A stretch of 64,000 bases of DNA, taken from positions 434,001 to 498,000 of the forward strand of contig CAVYYD010000011.1 in assembly GCA_963772645.1 (NCBI GenBank), read 5' to 3'. The first letter of the stretch is position 1. Each line of letters starts with the position of its first letter. This document shows positions 57,362 through 64,000 of this stretch, piece by piece. The notes below the pieces were generated by a model that saw only the letters and a program-made list of their open reading frames with translations, made no database searches and had not been told where the DNA came from. The translations under genes were made by a program, and so were the position numbers. Source of the stretch: DASSQJ01 sp963772645 (GTDB lineage Bacteria; Actinomycetota; Actinomycetes; Actinomycetales; Dermatophilaceae).

Positions 57362-58557
57362 GCCGGCGGTCCACCGAGGTCCCAGCACCGCCCCGCCGCC
57401 GTCCCGTGTCCGGCCGTCCGGCACGCGCCGCGCCCGAGCGGGGTTCCGGGACGGTCCTCGTCGCCGGTCTGGCCGCGGCCGTCACCCTGGTCCTCGCGGG
57501 GGCCCTGGTCGTGCTGGCGGCGGTCGGGGACGCACACCGCGCGGCGAGCGCTGCCGACCTCGCTGCGCTGGCGGCGGGCGGCGGAGTCGGACTCACCGGG
57601 TCGGCCGACTGCGCCGCGGCGGCCGGGGTGGCCCGCGCCGGCGGGGCGCGGCTGCGCTCGTGCCGCCTGCTCGCCGACGGCACCGTCGTCGTGGTCGTCG
57701 CGGTCCGCGCGCGCTGGCCGCCCGGCTGGCCGGGGCTGCCCACGGTGGTCCTCGCCTCGGCCCGGGCCGGCCCCGGCGAGGCGCCGCCCCGGGCGGGCCC
57801 GCGGTCGCCGCCGACCTACTCCTCGCGGGTGGGGCGCTCGTCGTCGGCGGGCCCCCGGTCGCCGGGGGTCGCCTCCGGCTCGGTGGCCGCCGACCCGGCA
57901 CCGGCGTGGCCGGCCGTGGCCGTCGACCCGGTCCCGCGGTCGTGCGGGCCGTCCGCTCCACGCTTCAGCCCGGCGGTCTCGGACTCGTGCCGGCGCCGCT
58001 CCTCGATGAGCTGGCGCTCGCGGGCCGCGAACTCCTCCTTGAGCCGCTGCTCCTCGGCGACCTTGGCCGCCTCGGCGTCGCGTGCGGCGTCCCTGCTCTC
58101 GATGCGGTGGCGCCGGCTGCGTCGAACCCCCGTGCGCAGCACCACCCAGCCGAGCCAGAAGACGGAGATCACGACCATGCCGGTGATGAGGAAGGTCAGC
58201 GGCGGGAAGCTGAGGGTGCCGCCGGGAACGGCGACGTCGATCGTCCCGGCCAGCGAGGCGACGCCCGCCACGAGGAGGATGCCGACGGCCAGGGCGAGGA
58301 GGACGAGGACGACACCGAGGACCACCATCTTTCGACCCTACCGGCCGTCCTCGCCGTGCGGAGCGAGCGCGACCTCCAGGACGGTGACCGCCCCCGCCTT
58401 GTCGAGCGGCTCGTTGCCGTTGCCGCACTTCGGGGACTGGACGCAGGCGGGGCAGCCCGTCGCGCAGCCGCATCCCAGGACCGTGTCGCGGGTGGCGCGC
58501 ACCCACGACGCGAAGGTGTCGAACGCACGCTCGGCGAAGCCGGCACCGCCCGGGTAG
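57358..58557 (+). CDS. Rv3654c-like TadE-type protein, frame open far beyond the expected end
   Basis: GTG 57358 opens APERGSGTVLVAGLAAAVTLVLAGALVVLAAVGDAHRAASAADLAALAAGG, the 'helicase/secretion neighborhood TadE-like' signature, ending functionally near SARAGPGEA (~residue 140, base 57780). The frame has no stop until 58557, running antisense through the whole coiled-coil gene (57816-58328) and into the helicase. The family is usually 110-150 residues, so the last ~250 codons are probably not real: either the stop was lost by an indel near 57770 or a read-through exists. Confidence 0.55.
   Translation: MSRRSTEVPAPPRRRPVSGRPARAAPERGSGTVLVAGLAAAVTLVLAGALVVLAAVGDAHRAASAADLAALAAGGGVGLTGSADCAAAAGVARAGGARLRSCRLLADGTVVVVVAVRARWPPGWPGLPTVVLASARAGPGEAPPRAGPRSPPTYSSRVGRSSSAGPRSPGVASGSVAADPAPAWPAVAVDPVPRSCGPSAPRFSPAVSDSCRRRSSMSWRSRAANSSLSRCSSATLAASASRAASLLSMRWRRLRRTPVRSTTQPSQKTEITTMPVMRKVSGGKLRVPPGTATSIVPASEATPATRRMPTARARRTRTTPRTTIFRPYRPSSPCGASATSRTVTAPALSSGSLPLPHFGDWTQAGQPVAQPHPRTVSRVARTHDAKVSNARSAKPAPPG
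57816..58328 (-). CDS. Two-helix membrane protein with charged coiled coil, unknown
   Basis: 170 residues. Two membrane helices (VVLGVVLVLLALAVGILLVAGVASLAG, FLITGMVVISVFWLGWVVL), then a basic linker (RTGVRRSRRHRIESRDAARDAEAAKVAEEQRLKEEFAARERQLIEERRRHESE) likely a coiled coil, and a disordered tail of G/T/E/P. No family recognised. It lies antisense to the open-frame extension of the TadE-type gene; its codon pattern (GC at third position) supports this strand. ATG 58328 is 9 nt past the helicase stop. Confidence 0.75.
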   Translation of the reverse strand: MVVLGVVLVLLALAVGILLVAGVASLAGTIDVAVPGGTLSFPPLTFLITGMVVISVFWLGWVVLRTGVRRSRRHRIESRDAARDAEAAKVAEEQRLKEEFAARERQLIEERRRHESETAGLKRGADGPHDRGTGSTATAGHAGAGSAATEPEATPGDRGPADDERPTREE

Positions 58558-60632
58558 CCGTCGAAGACCATCACGGTCGGCAGCCCGGTGTCGGGGTGGC
58601 AGGCGGTCGAGACGCCCCCGACGTCCCAGCGGTCGCAGGTGGCGAGCAGCGGAAGCATCCCGATGGCCGCGTGCTCGGCGGCGTGCAGTGCGCCGGGGAC
58701 GGCCGCGGCGTCGACCCCGGTCGCCGCGAGCACCTCATCGGGGACCGTCCACCACACCGCCCGCGTGGTCAGCGAACGCTCCGGCAGGTCCAGCGCGTGC
58801 GTCCCGACGACCTCGCCCGACGGCAGCCGCCGGATGAACCCGGTGACCTGCGTCGTCACCCGCACCGTCCCGAACGAGACCTCAACCCTCGCCCGCCGCA
58901 CGCTCCGGTGGGTCGCCAGGACGTCGAACCGGCTCACCGACTGCGCGTGGGTGCTCCACCCGGGGTCTCCGCGCACGACGTGGGCGGCGCGGGCCTCCAG
59001 GTCGAGGTCGGTGACCACCCACGTCTCGCCCTGGTGCAGGTGCACCGCGCCGGTGTGCACCTGCACGTGCGCGGCCGCCTCGTCGACGGTTCCGATGACC
59101 CGCCCGGTCCGGGCCTCGACCACGGCGACCACCTCGCTGGTCCCGCGGAGCGAGACGTGCTCGGCCGGCCGGTCCTCTCGCGCCCAGAACCACCCGGCCG
59201 GGCGCCTCCGCAGGATGCCGTTGGCCACGAGGACGTCGAGGAGCTGTCGCGAGCGGGGGCCGAAGAGGGCGAGGTCGGCCTCGCCGATCGGCAGCTCGGC
59301 GGCCGCTGCCGCGAGGTGCGGTGCCAGCACGTGCGGGTTGTCGGGGTCGACGACGGTGGCCTCGGCGGGTGTCCCGAAGAGTGCCTCGGGGTGGCGGACC
59401 AGGTAGGAGTCGAGCGGGTCGTCGCCGGCGACGAGCACCGCGAGCGACTCCTCGCCGGAGCGCCCCGCCCGGCCGGCCTGCTGCCACAGGCTCTCCCGGC
59501 GTCCGGGCCACCCGGCCATGACGACCGCGTCGAGCCCGCTGACGTCGATGCCGAGCTCGAGCGCGTTGGTCGCCGCGAGTCCACGCAGCGTCCCCCCGCG
59601 CAGGCCACGCTCGAGCTCGCGCCGGTCCTGGGGGAGGTAGCCGCCCCGGTAGGCGGCCACGCCCGCGGCCGCCGCCGGGGCCGCCTGCTCGAGCCGGCGC
59701 CGCGCTCCGGCCGCGAGGGCCTCGGACCCGGAACGGCTGCGCGCGAACGCGACCGTCTGGACGCCGTCCGCGACGAGGGTGGCCAGGATCTCGGCGGCCT
59801 CTGTCGTGGCCGACCGGCGATGGCCGTCCTCGCGGCCGGGCTCCCACAGGGCGAAGGTCATCGCCCCCCGTGGGGACCCGTCGTCGGTGACCGCGACCAC
59901 CGGCAGCCCGGTGAGCCGCCGGGCGTGGCCCGCCGGGTCACCCACCGTGGCCGAGGCGAGGACGAAGGTCGGCTCCGAGCCGTACCGCGCCGCCACCCGG
60001 CGGAGCCGGCGGAGCACGGCCGAGACGTGCGCGCCGAACACCCCGCGGTAGACGTGGCACTCGTCGACCACGACGTACCGCAGCGCGCGGAGGAACCGCG
60101 ACCACCGCGCATGACCGGGCAGGAGCGAGTGATGGAGCAGGTCGGGGTTGGTCAGGACGAGGTCGGCGTGGTCGCGGACCCAGCGCCGCTCGTCGGGCGG
60201 AGTGTCCCCGTCGTAGGTCGCCGCGCGGACCCCGGGCACGGCGAAGGACTCCACCCGCGCCAGCTGGTCGGCGGCCAGCGCCTTGGTCGGCGCGAGGTAG
60301 AGAGCCGTGGCCCCGCGCAGGCCGGTCGGGTCCGCGCGACGGGCCGCCACCTCGCCGAGCACCGGGACGAGGTAGCCCAGGCTCTTCCCCGAGGCCGTGC
60401 CGGTGGCCAGGACGACGTGCGAGCCGGCATGCACCAGCTCGATCGCCTGCCGCTGGTGGGACCACGGCCGCTCGAGCCCGGCGGCCAGGAGGGCAGCCAG
60501 GACGGTCGGGTCCACCCAGGCCGGCCACTGCGCGAGCCGCGCCGACCGGGCCGGGAGCCGTTCGACGTGCAGCAGCCGCTCGCCGCGCCCACCGGCGGTG
60601 AGGTGTGAGAGGTGCTGCGCGGGGCTGGCCAC
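58338..60632 (-). CDS. DEAD/DEAH helicase with C-terminal DUF1998 zinc-cysteine cluster (MrfA/YprA-like, Rv3649-like)
   Basis: 764 residues from GTG 60632. Helicase core: Q-region WSHQRQAIELV, Walker A VLATGTASGKSLGYLVPVL, VVDECHVYRGVFGAHVSAVLRRLRR (DECH box), LASATVGDPAGHARRL, and QQAGRAGRSGEESLAVLVAG (motif VI). The C-terminus holds CGCATGCPACVQSPKCGNGNEPLDK, a four-cysteine cluster of the DUF1998 family, known in Bacillus MrfA for mitomycin-type damage repair. In mycobacteria the same helicase adjoins the Tad genes. A TACGGT box 7 nt upstream suggests a leaderless start. Confidence 0.93.
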   Translation of the reverse strand: MASPAQHLSHLTAGGRGERLLHVERLPARSARLAQWPAWVDPTVLAALLAAGLERPWSHQRQAIELVHAGSHVVLATGTASGKSLGYLVPVLGEVAARRADPTGLRGATALYLAPTKALAADQLARVESFAVPGVRAATYDGDTPPDERRWVRDHADLVLTNPDLLHHSLLPGHARWSRFLRALRYVVVDECHVYRGVFGAHVSAVLRRLRRVAARYGSEPTFVLASATVGDPAGHARRLTGLPVVAVTDDGSPRGAMTFALWEPGREDGHRRSATTEAAEILATLVADGVQTVAFARSRSGSEALAAGARRRLEQAAPAAAAGVAAYRGGYLPQDRRELERGLRGGTLRGLAATNALELGIDVSGLDAVVMAGWPGRRESLWQQAGRAGRSGEESLAVLVAGDDPLDSYLVRHPEALFGTPAEATVVDPDNPHVLAPHLAAAAAELPIGEADLALFGPRSRQLLDVLVANGILRRRPAGWFWAREDRPAEHVSLRGTSEVVAVVEARTGRVIGTVDEAAAHVQVHTGAVHLHQGETWVVTDLDLEARAAHVVRGDPGWSTHAQSVSRFDVLATHRSVRRARVEVSFGTVRVTTQVTGFIRRLPSGEVVGTHALDLPERSLTTRAVWWTVPDEVLAATGVDAAAVPGALHAAEHAAIGMLPLLATCDRWDVGGVSTACHPDTGLPTVMVFDGYPGGAGFAERAFDTFASWVRATRDTVLGCGCATGCPACVQSPKCGNGNEPLDKAGAVTVLEVALAPHGEDGR

Positions 60633-60639
60633 GCCGGTT

Positions 60640-60645
60640 ACCGTA
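60640..60645 (-). promoter_or_regulatory. -10 box TACGGT for the helicase
   Basis: TACGGT on the minus strand, 7-nt spacer to GTG 60632, no ribosome-binding site. Confidence 0.55.
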
Positions 60646-60742
60646 ATCCTTGGCGCCGACGGCCCAGACCGGTCACCGGCAGCCCTGACCCCAGTCCCGC
60701 CGGGCGGTGAGCACCGACCCGGTACCGTGAGGAGCCATCAGC

Positions 60743-61078
60743 GTGGAGCTGTCCGTGACGACCACCCGCCACGACGACGTCAGCGTCGTCACGGTCGACG
60801 GCGAGGTCGACGTCTACACCGCGGCGCAGCTGCGCCAGACGCTCGACGAGGAGATCGCTGCCGGCCACGACCGCCTCGTCGTCGTCCTCGACGGTGTCGG
60901 CTTCCTCGACTCCACCGGCCTGGGCGTCCTGGTCGGGCGCCTCAAGCTGGTCCGCAACAGCTCCGGCTGGCTGCGCATCGTCTGCTCGAGCGACCGGATC
61001 CTCCGGGTCTTCCGGATCACCGGGCTCGACAAGGTCTTCGGCATCCACGCCTCCCTCGACGAGGCCCTGGCGGCCTGA
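60743..61078 (+). CDS. STAS-domain anti-sigma factor antagonist
   Basis: 111 residues from GTG 60743, with GAGGAG upstream. STAS fold: VSVVTVDGEVDVYTAAQLRQTLDEEIAAGHDRLVVVLDGVGFLDSTGLGVLVGRLKLVRNSSGWLRIVCSSDRILRVFRITGLDKVFGIHASLDEALAA. DSTGLGVLV carries the serine that is phosphorylated in SpoIIAA/RsbV-type antagonists, which bind an anti-sigma kinase when unphosphorylated. No kinase or sigma gene is nearby, so the partner is unknown. Confidence 0.92.
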   Translation: MELSVTTTRHDDVSVVTVDGEVDVYTAAQLRQTLDEEIAAGHDRLVVVLDGVGFLDSTGLGVLVGRLKLVRNSSGWLRIVCSSDRILRVFRITGLDKVFGIHASLDEALAA

Positions 61079-61130
61079 CCCGGGCCGCACCGCAGGCCGT
61101 ACCCGGCCCGAGCCCGCGATCGGGCGCCAC

Positions 61131-61159
61131 CGGCGGGCCCCTGGCCTGCGGGCCCGCCG
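61131..61159 (+). terminator. Terminator hairpin after the STAS gene
   Basis: CGGCGGGCCC (61131-61140) pairs with GGGCCCGCCG (61150-61159), loop 9 nt. Confidence 0.6.
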
Positions 61160-61228
61160 CCGCTGAGCCCGCGCGCCCGTGACCTGCGTCACCCCGTCCC
61201 GCGCGAGCGCGTCGCGGTGACGGGCAGG

Positions 61229-61234
61229 TACAGT
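61229..61234 (+). promoter_or_regulatory. Possible -10 box TACAGT of hppA
   Basis: TACAGT about 70 nt upstream of the hppA ATG in a 5' leader; no clear -35. Confidence 0.35.
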
Positions 61235-61304
61235 CCCCCCCGACCGTCCCCGTGCCGCGCCGCCGCGCGCGAGGACGCCCACGAACCCCGTCAAGGAGGA
61301 TGGA

Positions 61305-63683
61305 ATGGCTCCCCTCGCCCTCGCGAGTGCCGGGTCGGGCTCGGCCCTGGACCTCAGCGGGACGAACCTCACGCTCGTCGTCACGGTCGCGGTCATCGCG
61401 CTCGTGGCGCTCGTCATGGGCTTCGTCTTCCGCCGCCAGGTGCTCGCCGCCGACCCCGGCACCGAGAAGATGCAGGAGATCGGTGCCGCCGTCGAGGAGG
61501 GCGCCCAGGCCTATCTCGCACGGCAGTTCAAGACCTTGGGCATCTTCGTCGTCCTCGTCTTCGGCCTGCTCCTGCTGCTGCCGGCCGACACCGCCGGCGT
61601 CCGCTGGGGCCGCTCGGGCTTCTTCATCCTCGGCGCCCTCTTCTCGGCCTCCATCGGCTACCTCGGGATGTCCCTCGCGGTCAAGGCCAACGTCCGCGTC
61701 GCCTCCGCGGCCCGGCACGAGGGCGGCCGGGACCTCGGGATGAAGATCGCGTTCCGCACCGGGGGCGTCGTCGGCATGGCGACGGTCGGCCTCGGCCTGC
61801 TCGGCGCCTCGATCGTCGTCCTCATCTACCGGGGGGACGCCCCGAAGGTCCTCGAGGGCTTCGGCTTCGGCGCCGCGCTGCTCGCGATGTTCATGCGGGT
61901 CGGCGGCGGCATCTTCACCAAGGCCGCCGACGTCGGTGCCGACCTCGTCGGCAAGGTGGAGGCCGGCATCCCCGAGGACGACCCGCGCAACGCCGCGACG
62001 ATCGCCGACAACGTCGGGGACAACGTCGGCGACTGCGCCGGCATGGCCGCCGACCTCTTCGAGTCCTACGCCGTCACGCTCGTCGCCGCGCTCATCCTCG
62101 GCTCGGTCGCCTTCGGCGCCTACGGCCTCGTCTTCCCGCTCCTCATCCCGGCGATCGGGGCGCTCACCGCGCTGCTGGGCGTCTACATCACCAAGGCGCG
62201 CCCGGGTGAGAACCCGCTGAACGCGATCAACCGCGGCTTCTACATCGCGGCGGCGATCTCCGCGGCGCTCTCGGCCATCGTGGCCTTCGTCTACCTGCCG
62301 GCCACCTATGCCGAGCTCGGGTCCAGCGACACCGACATCAACAGCCTCTCCGGCAACCCGCGGCTCACCGCGCTCCTCGCGGTCATCGTGGGCATCGTCC
62401 TCGCCGGGATCATCCTCTGGCTCACCGGCCACTTCACCGGCACCGACAAGCGCCCGACCAAGGACGTGGCCCGCACCTCGCTCACCGGCGCGGCCACGGT
62501 CGTCCTGTCCGGGATCGGGGTCGGCCTGGAGTCGGCGGTGTACACCGCGGCCATCATCGGCGGTGCCGTCTACCTCGCCTTCCTCCTCGGTGGCGGCGCC
62601 ACCGCGCTCGCGCTCTTCCTCGTCGCGCTCGCCGGGTGCGGCCTGCTCACCACGGTCGGTGTCATCGTCGCGATGGACACCTTCGGGCCGGTCTCCGACA
62701 ACGCCCAGGGCATCGCGGAGATGTCGGGCGACGTCAGCGGTGAGGGCGCGCAGATCCTCACCGAGCTCGACGCGGTGGGCAACACGACGAAGGCCATCAC
62801 CAAGGGCATCGCCATCGCCACCGCCGTCCTGGCGGCCACCGCGCTCTTCGGTTCCTACACCGACGCGTGGCAGACCGCGGTCCGTGCGCTGGACGTCACC
62901 GGCATCTCCCAGGCCGAGGGCACCACGTTCCTCACCAGCGCCTACGGGCTCGTCACCTCACCGAACACGCTCGTCGGCGTCATCATCGGGGCGGCGGTCG
63001 TCTTCCTCTTCTCGGGCCTGGCGATCAACGCGGTCACCCGGGCGGCCGGTGCCATCGTCTTCGAGGTGCGCCGCCAGTTCCGCGAGATCCCCGGGATCAT
63101 GGAGGGGACGGCGAGGCCGGAGTACGGCAAGGTCGTCGACATCTGCACCAAGGACTCGCTGCGCGAGCTGGCCACCCCCGGGCTGCTGGCGGCGCTGATG
63201 CCGGTCGCCGTCGGCTTCGGGCTCGGGATCGGTGCCCTCGCCGGCTTCCTCGCCGGGGCGATCAGCTCCGGTGCCCTGATGGCGGTCTTCCTCGCCAACT
63301 CCGGTGGCTCCTGGGACAATGCGAAGAAGATCGTCGAGGACGGTCACTACGGCGGAAAGGGCAGCCAGGCCCACGCGGCGACCGTCATCGGCGACACCGT
63401 CGGCGACCCGTTCAAGGACACCGCCGGCCCGGCGATCAACCCGCTCATCAAGGTGATGAACCTCGTGTCGGTGCTCATCGCCCCGGCCGTCGTCACCCTG
63501 TCCATCGGTGCGGGCGCCTCGGCCCCGATCCGCTACGGCATCGCGGCGGTCGCGTTCGCCATCGTCGTCGCGGCCGTCGCCGTCGCCAAGAGCCGCGACC
63601 TCGCCATCGGCGACGACCCCGGCGACGCCGGGACGCCCGGAGGCTCGGCGTCACTCGACGAAGCGTCGGCCGCGCAGGTCTGA
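61305..63683 (+). CDS. hppA: Membrane-bound proton-translocating pyrophosphatase, K+-independent type
   Basis: 792 residues, about 16 membrane helices. It hydrolyses PPi and pumps H+ across the membrane. Signature GGGIFTKAADVGADLVGKVEAGIPEDDPRNAATIADNVGDNVGDCAGMAADLFESY carries the substrate- and Mg-binding aspartates; the second cluster DNAQGIAEMSGDV and NSGGSWDNAKKIVEDGHYGG...DTVGDPFKDTAGPAINPLIKVMN completes the active site. In GNTTKAITKG the lysine (residue 496) occupies the position that is alanine in K+-dependent enzymes, pointing to the K+-independent class. AAGGAGGATGG precedes the ATG. Confidence 0.97.
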   Translation: MAPLALASAGSGSALDLSGTNLTLVVTVAVIALVALVMGFVFRRQVLAADPGTEKMQEIGAAVEEGAQAYLARQFKTLGIFVVLVFGLLLLLPADTAGVRWGRSGFFILGALFSASIGYLGMSLAVKANVRVASAARHEGGRDLGMKIAFRTGGVVGMATVGLGLLGASIVVLIYRGDAPKVLEGFGFGAALLAMFMRVGGGIFTKAADVGADLVGKVEAGIPEDDPRNAATIADNVGDNVGDCAGMAADLFESYAVTLVAALILGSVAFGAYGLVFPLLIPAIGALTALLGVYITKARPGENPLNAINRGFYIAAAISAALSAIVAFVYLPATYAELGSSDTDINSLSGNPRLTALLAVIVGIVLAGIILWLTGHFTGTDKRPTKDVARTSLTGAATVVLSGIGVGLESAVYTAAIIGGAVYLAFLLGGGATALALFLVALAGCGLLTTVGVIVAMDTFGPVSDNAQGIAEMSGDVSGEGAQILTELDAVGNTTKAITKGIAIATAVLAATALFGSYTDAWQTAVRALDVTGISQAEGTTFLTSAYGLVTSPNTLVGVIIGAAVVFLFSGLAINAVTRAAGAIVFEVRRQFREIPGIMEGTARPEYGKVVDICTKDSLRELATPGLLAALMPVAVGFGLGIGALAGFLAGAISSGALMAVFLANSGGSWDNAKKIVEDGHYGGKGSQAHAATVIGDTVGDPFKDTAGPAINPLIKVMNLVSVLIAPAVVTLSIGAGASAPIRYGIAAVAFAIVVAAVAVAKSRDLAIGDDPGDAGTPGGSASLDEASAAQV

Positions 63684-63707
63684 CTGGCTCCGCCCATCCC
63701 ACGGTCC

Positions 63708-63735
63708 GCCGGGCCGGGTCCCGCACCGGCCCGGC
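63708..63735 (+). terminator. Terminator hairpin after hppA
   Basis: GCCGGGCCGG (63708-63717) pairs with CCGGCCCGGC (63726-63735), loop 8 nt, 25 nt after the hppA stop. Confidence 0.65.
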
Positions 63736-63853
63736 CCTGCGGCCGTCGGGCGAGCGGCGGTGCGGCCACGTCGCGGCGGGGTGTGCCGCGCACCACAACG
63801 CGCCCGCCGCCCGGTGTCGGGCCCGGTGTACTGGTGGGCGGAGGTGCCGCCCC

Positions 63854-64000
63854 GTGTGCCGTTGGATCGCCTACTCCGGATCTCCGGTCCTCCTCGAGGA
63901 CCTCCTGTACCGGCCGCGGCACTCGCTCGTCATGCAGAGCCGGCACGCCGAGCTCGGCGCGGTGACCGTCAACGGCGACGGCTTCGGGCTCGGCTGGTAC
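63854..64000 (+). CDS. Class II glutamine amidotransferase, N-terminal fragment (runs off the window)
   Basis: GTG 63854 is followed by TGC, giving the N-terminal nucleophile cysteine (VCRWIAYSGSPVLLEDLLYRPRHSLVMQS), then HAELGAVTVNGDGFGLGWY. The CRW(L/I)AYxGxP...PxHSL pattern is that of the amidotransferase family including EgtC and YafJ-like proteins. The protein continues past base 64000, so the substrate cannot be judged. CGGAGGTG lies upstream. Confidence 0.9.
   Translation, partial: MCRWIAYSGSPVLLEDLLYRPRHSLVMQSRHAELGAVTVNGDGFGLGWY

Noticed and set aside
57336..60608. 1090-codon plus-strand open frame antisense to the helicase
   Set aside because: High GC suppresses stops in antisense frames; the composition is R/G/P-rich without any domain, while the minus-strand helicase has complete motifs.

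Overview
The window is high-GC DNA (about 72% by eye) with dense operons, many GTG starts, 4-nt ATGA/GTGA overlaps and recurrent leaderless starts. It is a chromosomal segment of an actinobacterium. A WhiB regulator, a 6C RNA, paired ArsA-type ATPases, MarP and a Tad/Flp locus followed by a DUF1998 helicase all agree. From about 23.5 kb to 60.6 kb the gene order parallels the Mycobacterium tuberculosis block from ponA2/whiB4 (Rv3682-Rv3681c) to the Tad genes and helicase (Rv3660c-Rv3649), as I recall it. The gene content (PheH, SatP, H+-PPase, nar operon) would fit Micrococcales such as Intrasporangiaceae; that placement is inference.

Layout. 0-3.9 kb: respiratory nitrate reductase narG(partial)HJI. 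4.2-12.2 kb: a plus-strand membrane run: unknown membrane protein, membrane-anchored alpha/beta hydrolase, YtfJ/GerW-like protein, ABC exporter pair, CPBP protease, MFS transporter and a polymer-forming (bactofilin-like) membrane protein. 12.3-19.8 kb: DUF7010-like and DUF421 proteins, an ECF42-type sigma factor with its DGPF/YCII partner, a cyclopropane synthase overlapping an orphan, shortened contractile-tail-sheath gene, a lipoprotein phosphoesterase and an S66 peptidase. 19.9-21.7 kb: a decayed patch (multiply frameshifted esterase/luciferase-like gene, and fragments of a VOC protein and a MarR regulator), then tRNA-Pro(CGG). 22-37 kb: metallophosphoesterase, YqeY-like, PBP, WhiB, two ArsA ATPases, a small DUF4177-like protein, RidA, Nudix, metallo-beta-lactamase fold protein, Crp, Nth, DLH, DUF2905, CoA-pyrophosphatase-type Nudix, MarP and a holin-like protein. 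37-49.8 kb: NhaA, acetyl-CoA synthetase, a secreted CWB2-repeat protein, phenylalanine hydroxylase, acetate channel SatP, Tdh/Kbl and an SSS acetate-type symporter with its small subunit. 49.7-51.7 kb: LytTR/LytS two-component pair. 51.8-57.8 kb: degenerate Fic protein, 6C RNA and the Tad/Flp pilus operon. 57.8-64 kb: coiled-coil membrane protein, DUF1998 helicase, STAS protein, proton pyrophosphatase, and the start of a class II amidotransferase.

How the genes work together. AcsA, SatP, the ActP-like symporter and Tdh/Kbl form an acetate/acetyl-CoA neighbourhood, with the LytS/LytTR pair a plausible regulator of the symporter. The Tad genes would build a Flp-type pilus, with Ssd as the MinD/CpaE-like positioner. 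Nar, Crp and WhiB suggest adaptation to low oxygen.

Most notable: an isolated compact tail-sheath protein coupled to a lipid methyltransferase; a convincing 6C RNA; a double-truncation scar between marR and a VOC gene; a repeated TAGGCT-type -10 box placed 6-8 nt before start codons; a pair of related long hairpins flanking the MBL gene; and about ten single-base frameshifts between 20 and 44 kb, several in GC homopolymers, which may be assembly errors.
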